Positions 42,712 through 54,389 of a stretch of 64,000 nt of DNA are shown in pieces. The notes beneath the pieces are model-generated. The model did not search any database, was not told the DNA's origin, and was given only the letters and a program-made list of their open reading frames with translations. The stretch lies in the NCBI GenBank assembly GCA_030704615.1, contig CM060734.1, forward strand, positions 26,226,001 through 26,290,000. Reading direction: 5' to 3'. The translations under genes were made by a program, and so were the position numbers. The stretch comes from Takakia lepidozioides. Its lineage: Eukaryota > Streptophyta > Takakiopsida > Takakiales > Takakiaceae. Each line of letters begins with the position of its first letter. Position 1 is the stretch's first letter.

Positions 42712-42780
42712 CGGCCGACAGGAGTTGAACCCCCAATCCCGGAAGTGTAAACTACCAAACTAACCATCAAACTAACCTAG
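42712..42780 (-). repeat. tRNA-derived SINE-like pol III promoter
   Basis: The minus strand has TGGTTAGTTTGG (A-box-like, 42766-42755) and GGTTCAACTCC (perfect B box, 42731-42721), about 24 bp apart, like the internal promoter of tRNA-related SINEs. No complete cloverleaf was found. Confidence 0.45.
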
Positions 42781-44300
42781 AGATGTTCTTATAAGAGGGT
42801 TTCTTTTAGTTATTTAAACACAATAGTCAAATCTCACTCTTTCATATGGTCTGGCAGTTAGAATTTCCTGTTTTCAAAAATTCATAAGTCCCTACTAGAT
42901 TCTTCAATTCATTTGCTGTAAAACAGAAGCTCTAACCTAAGCTTTACTCAACAAGATATTGAAATTAGTTTGTGAATCAAGGTCCATAAAAAGGGTTTAG
43001 CTCAAATCATTCAAACATATATGTCTTTGCAGAATCAGTGCCATGGATATGACTTAAAAGTCCCAAATTCTGGTAGCATATACTGCCTACTTTAGAAATT
43101 AATATCTCTTAACCTAGGCAATAATTAAGTGAACTACAAAATTCTAGTGCTGTAGTAATCTTAATTTTATGACTCAAAGAAGACTTCACTCAGATATCTT
43201 ACTAGCAGAAGTAACTAGATCAAATCGTATCAGCCAAAAATAATTCTACACCATAGACTTTTGTTGCTCCAGTTTAAAAACAACTACTTTCAAAACTTCA
43301 TATTTTATATCTTTGGCTCTAATCTGGCTAATCTTAGGTCCTATTGGAAGTATTAGCCTTATTCTCTGTTATCAACAAGGACTAGTATAGAAAGCTTCCA
43401 AGAACATATTCTAAGGCAGATCGATTTTAAAAGAAATGAGAACCCTTTCCTACATGAAAGATGACCAAGTCCCCAACATCTACAATTGTGTGCCAGTGTA
43501 AGAAAAACTGATTTCAAAAATTAATTTATGAGGATACAAGGCTCTGATTTCACTAATGTCAGGTTGAGAGAATTATCCTTATTCTCTGCTATTAGAAAGA
43601 ACTAGCATGGAAATAGGTCAATAGGACCCCACTAGAGCAGATCTATTTTGCCAACAAATGAGCAGAATCCTAAAGCCAAAGACTTGAAAAGCAAAACAAG
43701 AACTGGATGTCCTACCAGCCCTTGTCTAGATTAGCGTTACACTTGACACTCCGAGAGGGTTGATCAGATCAAGTCATCACTTCACTCAATTACAGAGCGG
43801 AAAGAACCAAATCTGAAACAAAATAGTTGTAATTTCGAGTCCATCGCTCACTACTACTGATTCTCTCTCTATCTGTGTGCTCTCCAACTCTAACGGGTGC
43901 CCTCCACTGTGCTCTCTACATCGTGCTAGTCGCTCACTGGTACACTCTCGATTGATACTACTTGTTTCCCACTCCCCAAGCCTCTTTTTATGCTTCTGTT
44001 GGGCCAATAAGAAAATTAGGAATTAATCATTAAATTTAATGGGAAGCTTGTTGGCCAAACAAACCTGGATATTTCTGATCTCATCCATCCTGGTAATGTC
44101 ATCCCTTTTGCATCCATCCTATAAATTCATCCAGCATGTGCTCTCTCATCCGTTCGCTGATTTCATCCATTTTCATTCTTCTTCATAATTTTCATCCATC
44201 CAGGGACATGACCAACTTAAGTTGGTACATGAGTCGTTTTAAGTCCTCATGAATGTTGCTCCTCATCCATGTCATTCATCCGTTTGGGAAGTGGGGATCA

Positions 44301-44935
44301 CTACCCTTGATCAACCAATATCCAGCGGTTCACATTTATCCTTGTTTTCCCATTAGCTCCCTTTCCCGTGCTATGTTGAGATCGGGGAGAGGTTCCCATG
44401 CTTGAAGTAGCGAGTTGTAGCGTTGTTCTGAGAGTCGTCTGCTGGTGAGATCCTCCAGCAAGATAAACATATTTTCCTACATTTGCTAACTTACAAAGAC
44501 ATCGATCCTGAATCATTTTTGGCGCTGAAGACTATTCATTGAGTTCTAAATCATACCTCCATACCATGTAGCCTCTAGGGTACTGTCCGCAAACCAAAAG
44601 CTGAGTTCCTGTAACTGCCGACTCCTTGTCAGAAACTTCAAAGGTATAATCCACAAGGTAGTCTGGCAGACAACGCCAACGCGTACTAACGGAATCAAAC
44701 GCCCACCACTTCCATGCACTTATGAGAGGCTGTACATTGTGTGTAGGCCAAGCCAGCATGTAAGCCCATTCCTCTTTGATCCCTACCCGTTTGCAAGTCT
44801 CAAAGATGTCGTTGCAGCCTTCGTCATCAACCACCGCTAGTGCATTCTGTCATTTCTTACAACCACCTTTCAGCGGTAAATAATAAGAGCGAGGCATCTG
44901 TGCAACGCATTCTAGTGTCACATAAAATGGAATTC
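44301..44935 (-). pseudogene. F-box/kelch-repeat protein fragment
   Basis: The minus strand reads LECVAQMPRSYYLPLKGGCK, a TGA where Trp is usual, then VDDEGCNDIFETCKRVGIKE, WWAFDSVSTRWRCLP and DKESAVTGTQLLVCGQ, then VWRYDLELN. This matches the order of plant F-box/kelch proteins (F-box, GVxEEWLYVL, FDPxxxRWxxLP, DKESLAxGTxLLVFG, VWRYDLxTNxW). It continues at about 44515-44400 with MIQDRCL and NVGKYVYLAGG (kelch). Only the first kelch repeats remain, and frame changes and stops make it a relic. Confidence 0.65.
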
Positions 44936-44940
44936 TAGCA

Positions 44941-45011
44941 ATGGCAGAGCCGGAAGACCAATCGAAGGACAACTCCTTGATTCCGGGATTGACAGATGAT
45001 TTCTTATTATG
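44941..45011 (+). pseudogene. F-box protein N-terminus on the opposite strand
   Basis: ATG at 44941 gives MAEPEDQSKDNSLIPGLTDD then FLL and TGA at 45010-45012. SLIPGLTDD is the typical opening of the F-box in plant F-box/kelch proteins, just what is missing from the minus-strand fragment next to it. The two pieces lie head to head, so an inversion with a breakpoint near 44936-44941 probably split one gene. Confidence 0.45.
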
Positions 45012-45089
45012 ATTTCGTACTAAACTTCATAAAATATATAGTAATGTACATAAAATGTGCTATTCTAAATTATGATCCGAAAAATTGAT

Positions 45090-46302
45090 CGACATGTACC
45101 CCCGGCTGTGCCTCCGGCATTACATCCTCAACCACTTCCACTTTCATCTCTTCCGCCAGCAGTACTACCTCCACCACCTCCACCTCCACCTCCACCTCCA
45201 TCTCCACCTCCACGTGCATGTGCCCCCCGAACCCCTATGAGGGGTCGGCTTCGCCCTAGGTTTCCTCCCCTTCGGCTTGGGCGGCCTGAGTCGGATCCTT
45301 CGCCCCCGATGGGAAGCGCATAGGACTATGTTACTGAGGACCGTCCTGCCTCGTTGTTGGGGGAATCATCTCGACCCTCCTACCCCCATCCGAGAGAATG
45401 TGGAGTTCGAGTATTGGGGTAGACGGTATGTTGTGAGAGCTGCTACTGACCCTGCTATGGGTCGGGGTTTATTCACGGTCAATGATATTGTGGTTCCTCC
45501 TCGGAGAAACAACATGGTGGACTTGTTTCCCTACTACGGTCCATACTACACCTCTGGGGACCCGAGATCTCAGGCTCAAGTTCACAGGTTGCAAGACGGC
45601 GACTAACGATGGGGCAACTCTTGTACCCGGCCTCTTGATCTATCGAGTTTGAGTGTAGTAGGACAGTGGTGGAGGACTTAGTGAGGCTATGGCCACTATC
45701 ACATCTTGTGGCTACCTGGACTTAGATGGACCTAAGCGCCAGCTGTGATGGATTAGTGGCAGCCTAGTGGGGACCAGTGGCTGCACTAGTGGTGGCTAGT
45801 GACAGCCTACTGGTTGGACTAGTGGCTGCACTAGTGGTGGCTAGTGGCAGCCTAGTGGTTGGATTAGTGGTGGACTAGCCGTACATTACGCCTCAAAGCC
45901 CCATACATCCTACCCTACATTTTGTGTGTCAACGGACAGGATGTACGTAGACGGGGGTTGTCTCCCATTGAGATCAGATTTGTGATGGTGACCTCGATAT
46001 ACTTCGGCAATGTTACTGGGCTCATCAACAGTTCTTTTGGTCATCCTAAGAGAACCAATATAGTATGGGACGAGCGAAGCGATGGGTATGAGAGCTTTTG
46101 TGGTCATACGTCGGTATATTGTGAGGGGATGCACATGTTTGTCATGACATGTGTTAGTATGACTATTAGGGCTGGCAACAAACTATTTGCCTCATACGAG
46201 TTCTCCCGGGATGATTGGGACCTTCGATTACAGCATGAGTGGGATGTGTATGATAGAAATAGGGTTCCTTTGAGACATGGATCGCGTAGAGGGGCATTGT
46301 AG
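45090..46302 (+). pseudogene. SET-like domain protein encoded by the TNP2 element (plus copy)
   Basis: The N-terminal region is Pro-rich low complexity, then after a frame change near 45280 RPRWEAHRTMLLRTVLPRCW and FEYWGRRYVVRAATDPAMGR GLFTVNDI. The block GRGLF..DI, the later PYYGPYY, GNVTGLINSSFGHPKRTN (about 46006-46060) and RAGNKLFASYEFSRDDW (about 46168-46220) fall in the order of SET-domain motifs (GxGLFxxxxI, YxG, GNxxRFINHSCxPN, IxxGEELxxxY). SET domains methylate lysines on histones or other proteins. The usual NHSC is NSSF here, so activity is doubtful. A stop at 45603 and about 280 bp of repeats split the frame. The call rests on motif pattern only. Confidence 0.5.
45615..45885 (+). 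repeat. CTAGTGG-type repeat inside the SET-like gene
   Basis: Imperfect tandem units of about 50 bp containing GGACTAGTGGCTGCACTAGTGG and GGCTAGTGGCAGCCTAGTGG. The segment is absent from the minus-strand copy, whose coding sequence runs straight from PYY to the VNGQD region, so it is a later insertion or expansion in this copy, or part of an intron. Confidence 0.7.
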
Positions 46303-47289
46303 ATATTCTCATGATGTACTTTATATACATCCGATTAATCGATTGATGTAAATATTTTTCTTGTTGCTCGTGTGGGTTGCAACTTTGCATATGTGAACTG
46401 AACATACTTATGCACATGTGGACCAAATATGAGCTTGAACCAAGCTCATTCAATGGGTCATTCTAGTGTTGAACGCAGCTACGTGTTGTAGAGACGGAAT
46501 ATTGCGTTCCGCCTCCACATGATTTTTATTTTATTTTATTTTTAAATTTTCAAACCATATGCTTAATGATAGCATATGCAATGTGTGTGCAAAATTTTGG
46601 TGTAAACAAAAGTCATTTGGACCTAGAACCATATTTTGTTCTCTCATTTGTACTCCAAAGTTGAGTTATCTTCAACTTCATGCACTCTTTATAGAAAATT
46701 CTACAAAAGTGACCCTAGAAACACACTTATTTTTTTTCCATTTTTTTTTTGTCCAATTTTTTGCATGGATGTAGTGGTGCAAACCCCAATGTCGCAGAAC
46801 AAAATAGATCCAAAAATAAAATCATTGCGCCCCTCAAAACCGCAATCATATATTTTCTAATTGTAAATATTCATTTTAAATTCGATTTAATTCAAAATTG
46901 GTTTAAGGGTGAGTGCGTCGTTGGGGAGCCAAATGTTTTTTTTTTTGGCTGGATCTTTGCACATGTGTTGCACACATATTTAAGCACATGTGGGAAAAAG
47001 TGAAGCTTGAGCCACATCCGTTTGATGGGTGCAATGGCATGAGAGGATTTTCTTTCACATTAATAAACAAAAATTGGTTGATAGGGTGAACGCGTCCTTG
47101 GGGGGGCAAATGATTTTGTTTGGGTTTGAAACTTTGCATGTGTGACGTTGCGCACATACATGTAATTAGTGAATGACATATTTGATGCATGCACACATTG
47201 AAGGTTGTTGTTTGCATTTCGCTTATAATAAGTTGTATGGTTGGAATTACACATTATAATATATGCCTGTATGTTCATTTGTTCATATC
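46303..47289 (+). other. Intergenic region between SET-like gene and transposase
   Basis: No coding sequence recognised. It is conserved in the minus copy (about 53500-54370), including TGAACATACTTATGCACATG and the run GAACGCAGCTACGTG, which shows that the SET-like gene and transposase belong to one transposon unit. Confidence 0.6.
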
Positions 47290-50200
47290 AGGACTTTGTC
47301 CATCCCTTCCCGATGCTTTCTTGGGGGACCCCATCCAAAAACAACCCAAGTACATTAGGTGGGAGCCGTGGGCGACACGCCGCCCCGACCGGCGATCAAG
47401 TATCGAACGATGATGACGATGACAGTGACATTGATAGCAGCAGTGAGGATGGAATTAACCAGAAGGATGTACAAACTATGGAGGATCTCTTAATGCATCA
47501 TATAGGCGCTGATGCAACCCATGGAGAAGAAACCAGGCCAATCGCTGATCCTGAAATGGGCCACTCAAATGACATGGAGAGGGAGGCGATAACTCCATTG
47601 TACGATGGGGCGAAAGTGAGTCGACTTTCAACAATCTTACTATTGCTCAATCTTCAAGTTCGATTTGGCATAAATAATGTTGGGATGTCTGCCATAATGC
47701 GAACTATTGCAGACTATATCCTTGCTCCACACTTGAAACCCAAGATGCCACGGTCGCGGAAAGAGGCGCGCGAAGTGTTGGACTCCGTGAGGATGGGCTA
47801 TAAGATTTTTCATGCATGTCCATGTGATAAAACCCTATACTATGGAGAGGATTCGCGTCTCACCAAGTGCCCAAAGTGCAAGGAAGATCGATATCAGGAT
47901 GATGTCCAAGGGAAAAAAGTACCACGCAAGGTATAAGCGTCATCCCCCCTCGCATGGAAATTTTCTTCTTTAATCTTGTCAATGCATGTCAAGTATATTC
48001 CACAAAGTTTGGGGTTTAGCGAGTACTACTCATGCAAGATCTGATTGTGGCTTTGGAAGGAGTGAGTAATACTAGCGACGTTTGGTTTTGACCATTCACG
48101 CCCAAATGAGGGAGAGGCTGTATAAAGGGAAAGACATAAGGGTGTTGTATTATGTGTGCTAATGGGATGATTATATGTGGGGGACGTGGGGTATTTCATA
48201 AAATGCATTACTTTCCGTTCATCTCGCGATTGAAGGCACATTACCGAAGCCCGGAGTTGGCAACACTGATGAGATGGCACACCTCGCATCGGAGCCCCCC
48301 GGGAAAGGTGTGCGGGCCACAAGATTCACAAGCATGGAGGCATACTGAAGTGATGTGGCCTTTTCGCTTGGAGGACCCACGACATGTCCGCCTCGGCTTC
48401 TCCTCGGATGCGGTCAACCCATACTCTGTCCAGTCATGTAGTCATTCCACTTGGCCGGTGACCTCAGTGAATTACAACATCCCTCTATATCTTTCAATAA
48501 AAAAATGCCATATCATGTTGGCTGCCATTGTACCAGGTGAGTGTACCCATTTCATGCTTATTATTCCATTGGACTTTACATTAATCTTATGATCTCTGGC
48601 GCAATTCGGATGCAAGATTGATGAGTGACATAATCATGGAGTAAGACTTGTAATTCATTATGTAGTATAATTTGCATATTAGTGGAGCATTGAAACAATG
48701 ATGTGAATGTATCATAGGGAAAAAACAAGTGACAAAGATGGACACGTACTTGCGACCTCTAGTTGATGAACTTAAGGAGCTATGGAGGGGGGTCCCGGCA
48801 TTGGATGCTTCACTTGACCCTATGACCGGACAATCTTTTCAGATGAGAGACATATTGCTTTGGACAATGCATGATTATCCAGATATATTATGTTCCCCAT
48901 GAAGAACCCGCGAACATTTACTTGTCAAGGCCGGATAGTCTTGTCAAGGCGACAGTCTTGTGCACCGTAGTGGGGGTAGATGGCACTATGGGCCATGCAC
49001 ATGAGAACTTCTTGTCTTGGCTAATGTGGCGGGATGTGTACAGGACTAACTGTTTGCTCGGGGCTAAGCACCAAAGGGTACCATGCGTGCTTGCATTGTG
49101 GCGATGATCTTGATGCGCATAGCTCCCGCCATCTTCGCAAGATGGTGTATCCCAACTACCGCAAGTTTCTTCATATGAGCCATCGATGGAGAAGAAGAGA
49201 GAAAAACTTGTTTGATGGCAAAGAGGAGGTACGTCCCCCCCCTATGACACCATCCGGGCAGTTTTGGGAAGACCGATGGAAGGAGGCCCATGCGGGCACG
49301 GTCGGTGAAGTGGACGTACCCGGCATGAAGCGACTTTCAATCTTCTACGAGTTGCCATATTGGGCGGTACGTATTCCACAGAAACACCGTCAATATCCCT
49401 ATGCATGCATGTGATATTGCACATTTGGTATGCATTGCATTGTCACTTTCACGTCAAAAAAAATTGTGTAAGTATTTGTGGGTGGGGATATATGTAGGAC
49501 CTGAAGATTCGTCATCTTCTAGATCCCATGCATATTGAGAAGAATGTCTGTTCGTCCAATTTTCGGGTTCTTCATGGCACGCCGGCAAAGAAGGGAGTGG
49601 CTGCAAAAGGAGATTCTCTCGGTGTTAGAAAGGAGCTTGAGGAGCAGGGTCGCATGCGCCATCTATGGGCCGAACAAAATGGTATGGACCCAAAGGGTGT
49701 TGTACGGTGGAAGTATAGGCACGCACCTTGGCAATGGACAAAGGAGGAACACAAGAATGTGATAGCCACCATAGGTGTTGTCCGAACACCAACTGGTTAT
49801 GGGTCATCCCTCCGTATGAAGTTCAACGAAGACGGGGTCCATGGTTTGAAGTTTCATGACTACCACAATATTTTGCAAGACATCTTACCCATTGCAGTAC
49901 GTGGGACATTGACGCCCGAGGTCCATGAGACAATCTACAGATTGGGAGGCTTGTTCCGGTGGATTTGCTCCAAAGAGTTGGAGGAAGCGGATTTTTCACG
50001 CATGAAGAAGGAGACGGCGGAGGTAATGTGTATGTTGGAGATGAACCTTCATCCCTCATTCTTTGACATCCAAGTGCACTTGGTAGTGCACTTAGTGGAA
50101 GAGGCTTCGATTGTTGGCCCTGTTCATTCTCAGTGGATATACTGGGTAGTGGCAGACTACACTGGCTCAAAAGCGGCAAATATGCCCTCCACTGAAAGTC

Positions 50201-51877
50201 CATGAGAAAAACTCAATGCATCTTTAAATTAAGGATATTTGTTCAAATATATTTTTATCTTCATAGGTAATGGTATACTAATCATATTTAATAAATGGTC
50301 TCATCCCAAATATTTGAGATATTATTATTATTATTATTATTGTTTATAATTATTTTTCCCTTATTTAGAAATAATAGCTATTTATTATTATCTTGTAGTT
50401 TATGAAATTTGTCCATATAACAATAAGCTCCTAGAGACAATAACAATAACAAAAACAATAACAATAACAATATATATATATTGTTAGCAAAGATGAAATT
50501 TTCAAAATGCTATGCACAAATCGTCATTTTGGGGGTTTTTTTGTTCAAAAAAAATCCATAGTGCCTTACATGAAGACTTTGAAAGCATTTGTAAGACAAA
50601 TGGCGCACCCGGAGGGTAGAATGGCGAAGGGGTATACATTTCAAGAAGCTATGTTCTATTGCATGGAGTACATGGCAAAGGGTGAGGAGGAAGCCCCTCG
50701 GATGTGGAAGAAAGAGGAGGATGCACAAACCAATGACATCGTTTTGCCCAAAAAATCGAAGAAGGTAAAATTGCCGACCTTGGTTATTGAGCAAGCGCAT
50801 GACTTCATATTGAAGAACACCCCATCCATACATGAGTGGGAGACAAGATACAATAACCTTGTTCAACAACGAGAGGATGAGACGCTTGAATGGAGGTGGA
50901 ACCATCCAAGGCCGGTTACTAGACGTCGTCGACGAGGAGCGGGCCGCTTCACAAGATTTGCCCGTGGAATTGAAGCCTCTAAGTTCATTCCAACAGTGGC
51001 TCAAGACTTCAGTTTATGACGCCGTTTCTCAAGGTAAGGTGGTTTCAGATTGGTGCAAGATTTGCAAGGGGCCCATCTCAATTCGCGACCTCATACACAC
51101 GGCGGTTTGGGATCACGGTCGTCATTTTTCGCATTGTGTGTGCTCTTGACATGAAGCGCAAAACAACGTTTGATTCTGGCTGTGTGCCACATATTGGCAA
51201 GACCCCGTGTGGGTAAGGGAGATACACGACACATGCTAGAGCAAACTTGAGTACATTGGAGAGCTTGAGAGCATACTCCAACTTCAGTATACAAGGGTAC
51301 GGCCACGGCCTCTTCTCTTCAAGGGAAGGTGGTTCCAGGCACATCTTGTGGGGTCTCCGCAACACTAGTGCGAGATGATTGTGGTTTCATGCGCGTCAAT
51401 GCAGATAGGCTCAACCCTACTCATCGTCCCTCCGATGAGCCTTTTGCATTTCCTTCAGACATGGAGCAAGTTTTCTTCTCCGATGACAAAACAAGAGGGG
51501 GAAATTGGAAGGTGGTTGTGCATGCTCGGCCAAGAGGAAGACGTTCTATCATGGTCTCGGATTTGCACGGGGTGAGGCAATTACGGTGGAGGGACGGACT
51601 GGTCATAATAATGATGCTGATGATGGAGTTTGGGTTAGGGGGTAGAGAGGATGATGACGCCCCAGAGAATGCATCCCGGACCCTATATGATGAAGCTCCA
51701 GAAGATACGGATGTTGGACAAGGAGATGAAGATACGGCCATTGACAACAAGGTGGAGGATGATTCGGAGGTGCCTTTTGAGGGCCGGGCCATTTATGACG
51801 ATGACTCCGATGGCCAAGAAGACTTGCAGCTTGATGAGGATGAAGAAGCTCCGGATGATGATGTTCAAGTTGATTAG
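47290..51877 (+). pseudogene. TNP2-family (En/Spm, CACTA) transposase, plus copy, split and decayed
   Basis: Catalyses excision and integration of CACTA elements. Coding blocks in order: 47290-47935 with KPKMPRSRKEAREVLDSV, FHACPCDKTLYY and CPKCKEDRY; 48190-48540 with ISRLKAHYRSPE, MRWHTSH, HVRLGFSSDAVNPY and SHSTWPVTSVNYNIPLYL; 48718-48895 with YLRPLVDELKELWRG and MRDILLWTMHDYP; 49035-49380 with GLSTKGYHACLHCGDD, SRHLRKMVYPNYR, NLFDGKEE and GMKRLSIFYELPYW; 49500-50205 with HLLDPMHIEKNVCSSNFRVL and the DUF4218-like VHLVVHLVEEASIVGPV; 50550-50990 with MKTLKAFVRQMAHPEGRMAK. A DUF4216-like end at 51340-51877 has DCGFMRVNADRLNP, EQVFFSDD and an acidic tail. Intron-like gaps fit GT-AG in places; an insertion near 48896 and several stops show decay. 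Confidence 0.85.
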
Positions 51878-51971
51878 ACACGTAATCAAAGCTACATAAT
51901 AATTCTCGCACCGAACTGTACCCATCATTTCGAGTGATTGTACATGTACATGCATATTGTAGCTTATTTCT

Positions 51972-53470
51972 ATGATTTCCCTTGACAAGTAACTGTACGC
52001 GGGTTCTTCATGGGGAACGCAAGATGCCTCTCATCTGAAAAGATTGTCCGGCCATAGGGTCAAGTGAAGCATCCAATGCCGGGACCCCCCCTCCATAGCT
52101 CCTTAAGTTCATCAACTAAAGGTCGCAAGTACGTGTCCATGTTTGCCACTTGTTTTTTTCCTATGAGACATTCACATCATTGTTCCAATGCTCCACCATG
52201 CTAATTATACTTCATAATATTGAATGACACATCTTACTCCATGATTACTTTGACCACTCATCAATCTTCCATCGGAATGGGTTGACCCCATCCGAGGAGA
52301 AGACGAGGCGGACATGTTGTGGGTCGTCCAAGAGAAAAGGCTATCTCTCTTCAGTATGCCTCCATGCTTGTGAATATTGTGGCCCGCATACCTTTCCCCA
52401 GGGGCTCCGATACGAGGTTTGCCATCTCATCAGTTCTGCCAATGAGGGGCTTCGTTAGTGTGTCTTCAATCGCGGAATGATCGGAAAGTAATGCATTTTC
52501 TTATGAAATAACCCCCATGTCCCCCACATATAATCATTCCATTAGTACACATAATACAACACCCTTATGTCTTTCCATTTATACAGCCTCTCCCTCATTA
52601 AGGCATGAATTGTCAAAACCGAACGTCGCTAGTATTATTCACTCCTTCCAAAGCCACAATCAGATCTTGCATGAGTACTACTCTCTAAATCCTAAACTTT
52701 GTGGAATATACTTTACATGCATTGAGAAGATTAAAGAAGAAAATTTCCATGCGAGGGGGAATGGCGCTTATACCTTGCGTGGTATTTTTTTCCTTGGACT
52801 CATCCGATATCGGTCTTTCTTGCTTACTTGTGGGCACTTGGTGAGACGCGAATCCTCTCCGTATATAGGGTTTATCACATGGACTGCATGAAAAATCTTA
52901 TAGCCCATCCCTACAGAGTCCAAGACTTCGCGCGCCTCTTTCCGCGACCGTAGCATCTTGGGTTTCAAGTGTGGAACAAGGATGTAGCCCGCAATAGTTC
53001 GCATTATGGCAGACATCCCAACATTACTTATGGCAAATCAAATTTAAAGATTTAGCAAAAGTAAGATTGTTGAAAGCCGACTCATTTTCGCCCATTTGTA
53101 CAAGGGAGTTCACGCCTCCCTCTCCATGTCATTTAAGAGGGCCATTTTAGGGTCATCGATTGGCCGGGTTTCCTCTCCATGGGAGGCATCAGCGCCCACA
53201 TAATGCATTGAGAGATCCTCCATGGCTTGCACATCCTCCTGGTTAATTCCATCCTCACTATTGTTGTCACTGTCACTGTCATTGTCATTGTCATTATCGT
53301 TCGGCACTTCATCAACGGTGGGGGGGCCTTCTCGCCCACGGCTCCCACCTGATGTACTTTGGTTGTTTTTGGATGGGGTGCCAAGAGAAAGGACCGGGAA
53401 GGGAACAACAAAGTCCTGATAGGAACACATGAACATACGGCATATATTATAATGTGTCAATTGCAACAAT
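51972..53470 (-). pseudogene. TNP2 transposase, minus copy, 3'-truncated
   Basis: Same protein as the plus copy, N-terminal half only. The minus strand has DNDSDSDNNSEDGINQEDVQ (53300), KPKMLRSRKEAREVLDSVGM and EDSRLTKCPQ (52960-52800), pieces matching the LGFSSD and STWP region near 52300, and YLRPLVDELKELWRG near 52110. It ends just after a segment where the plus copy continues for a further 3 kb. About 33 bp present in the plus copy (GGACAATGCATGATTATCCA region) are deleted near 52003. Multiple frame breaks. Confidence 0.8.
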
Positions 53471-54389
53471 ACAACTTATTATAAGCGAAATGGCAACACA
53501 CAACCTTCAATGTGTGCATGCATCAAATATGTCATTCAGTAATTACATGTATGTCACGCATGCAAAGTTTCAAACCTAAACAAAATCATTTGCCCCCCAA
53601 GGACGCATTCACCCTATCAACAAATTTTGTTTATTGTGAAAGAAAATCCTCTCATGCCATTGCACCCATCAAATGGATGTGGCTCAAGCTTCATTTTTTT
53701 CCCACATGTGCTTGAATATGTGTGCAACACATGTACAAAGATTCAACAGAAAAAAAGAACATTTGCCTCCCCAACGACGCACTCACCCTTGAACCAATTT
53801 TGAATTAAATCGAATTTGAATGAATTTAAAATAAATATGTGCATTTAGAAAAATATAGGATTGCGGTTTGGTGTTGGGCGTAATGATTTTATTTTTGGCT
53901 CTTTGTTCTGTGACATCAGGGTTTGCACCACTACATCCATGCCAAAAATTGGACCAAACAAAAATAAAATAAAATAAAATAAAAAATTCTTGCTCGCTTT
54001 TGTAGAACTTTCTATGAAGATGCACGAAGTTGAAGACAAATCAACTTTGGGTGCAAATGAGGGAAGAAAATATGGTTTTGGGTCCAAATGACTTTTGTTC
54101 ACTCCCAAAATTTGCACGCACATTGCATATGTTGTCATTAAGCATATTACTTGAAAATGGAATTTAAAAAAAATCATGTGCAGGCGAAACGTAGTTTTCG
54201 TTCTCCATGACACGTAGCTGCGTTCAACACTTGAATGACCCATTGAATGAACTTGGTTCAACCTCATATTTGGTCCACATGTGCATAAGTATGTTCAGAT
54301 CACATATGCAAAGTCGCAACCCGCACGAGCAGCAAGAAAAGATATTTGCATCAATCGATTAATCGAATTTATACAAAGTACATCATGAT

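Larger units (their letters stand above)
42000..43800. other. AT-rich noncoding region with diverged direct repeat
   Basis: No open frame of note. A segment containing TTATTCTCTGYTATYA...ACTAGYATRGAAA occurs near 43360 and again near 43577, a diverged duplication with a period of about 216 bp. Two tRNA-like segments (42550-42640 and 42712-42780) are listed separately. Confidence 0.5.

Noticed and set aside
45072-45323. Pro-rich protein as a separate gene
   Set aside because: The minus copy joins the same Pro-rich stretch in one frame to the SET-like region, so it is the N-terminus of that protein.
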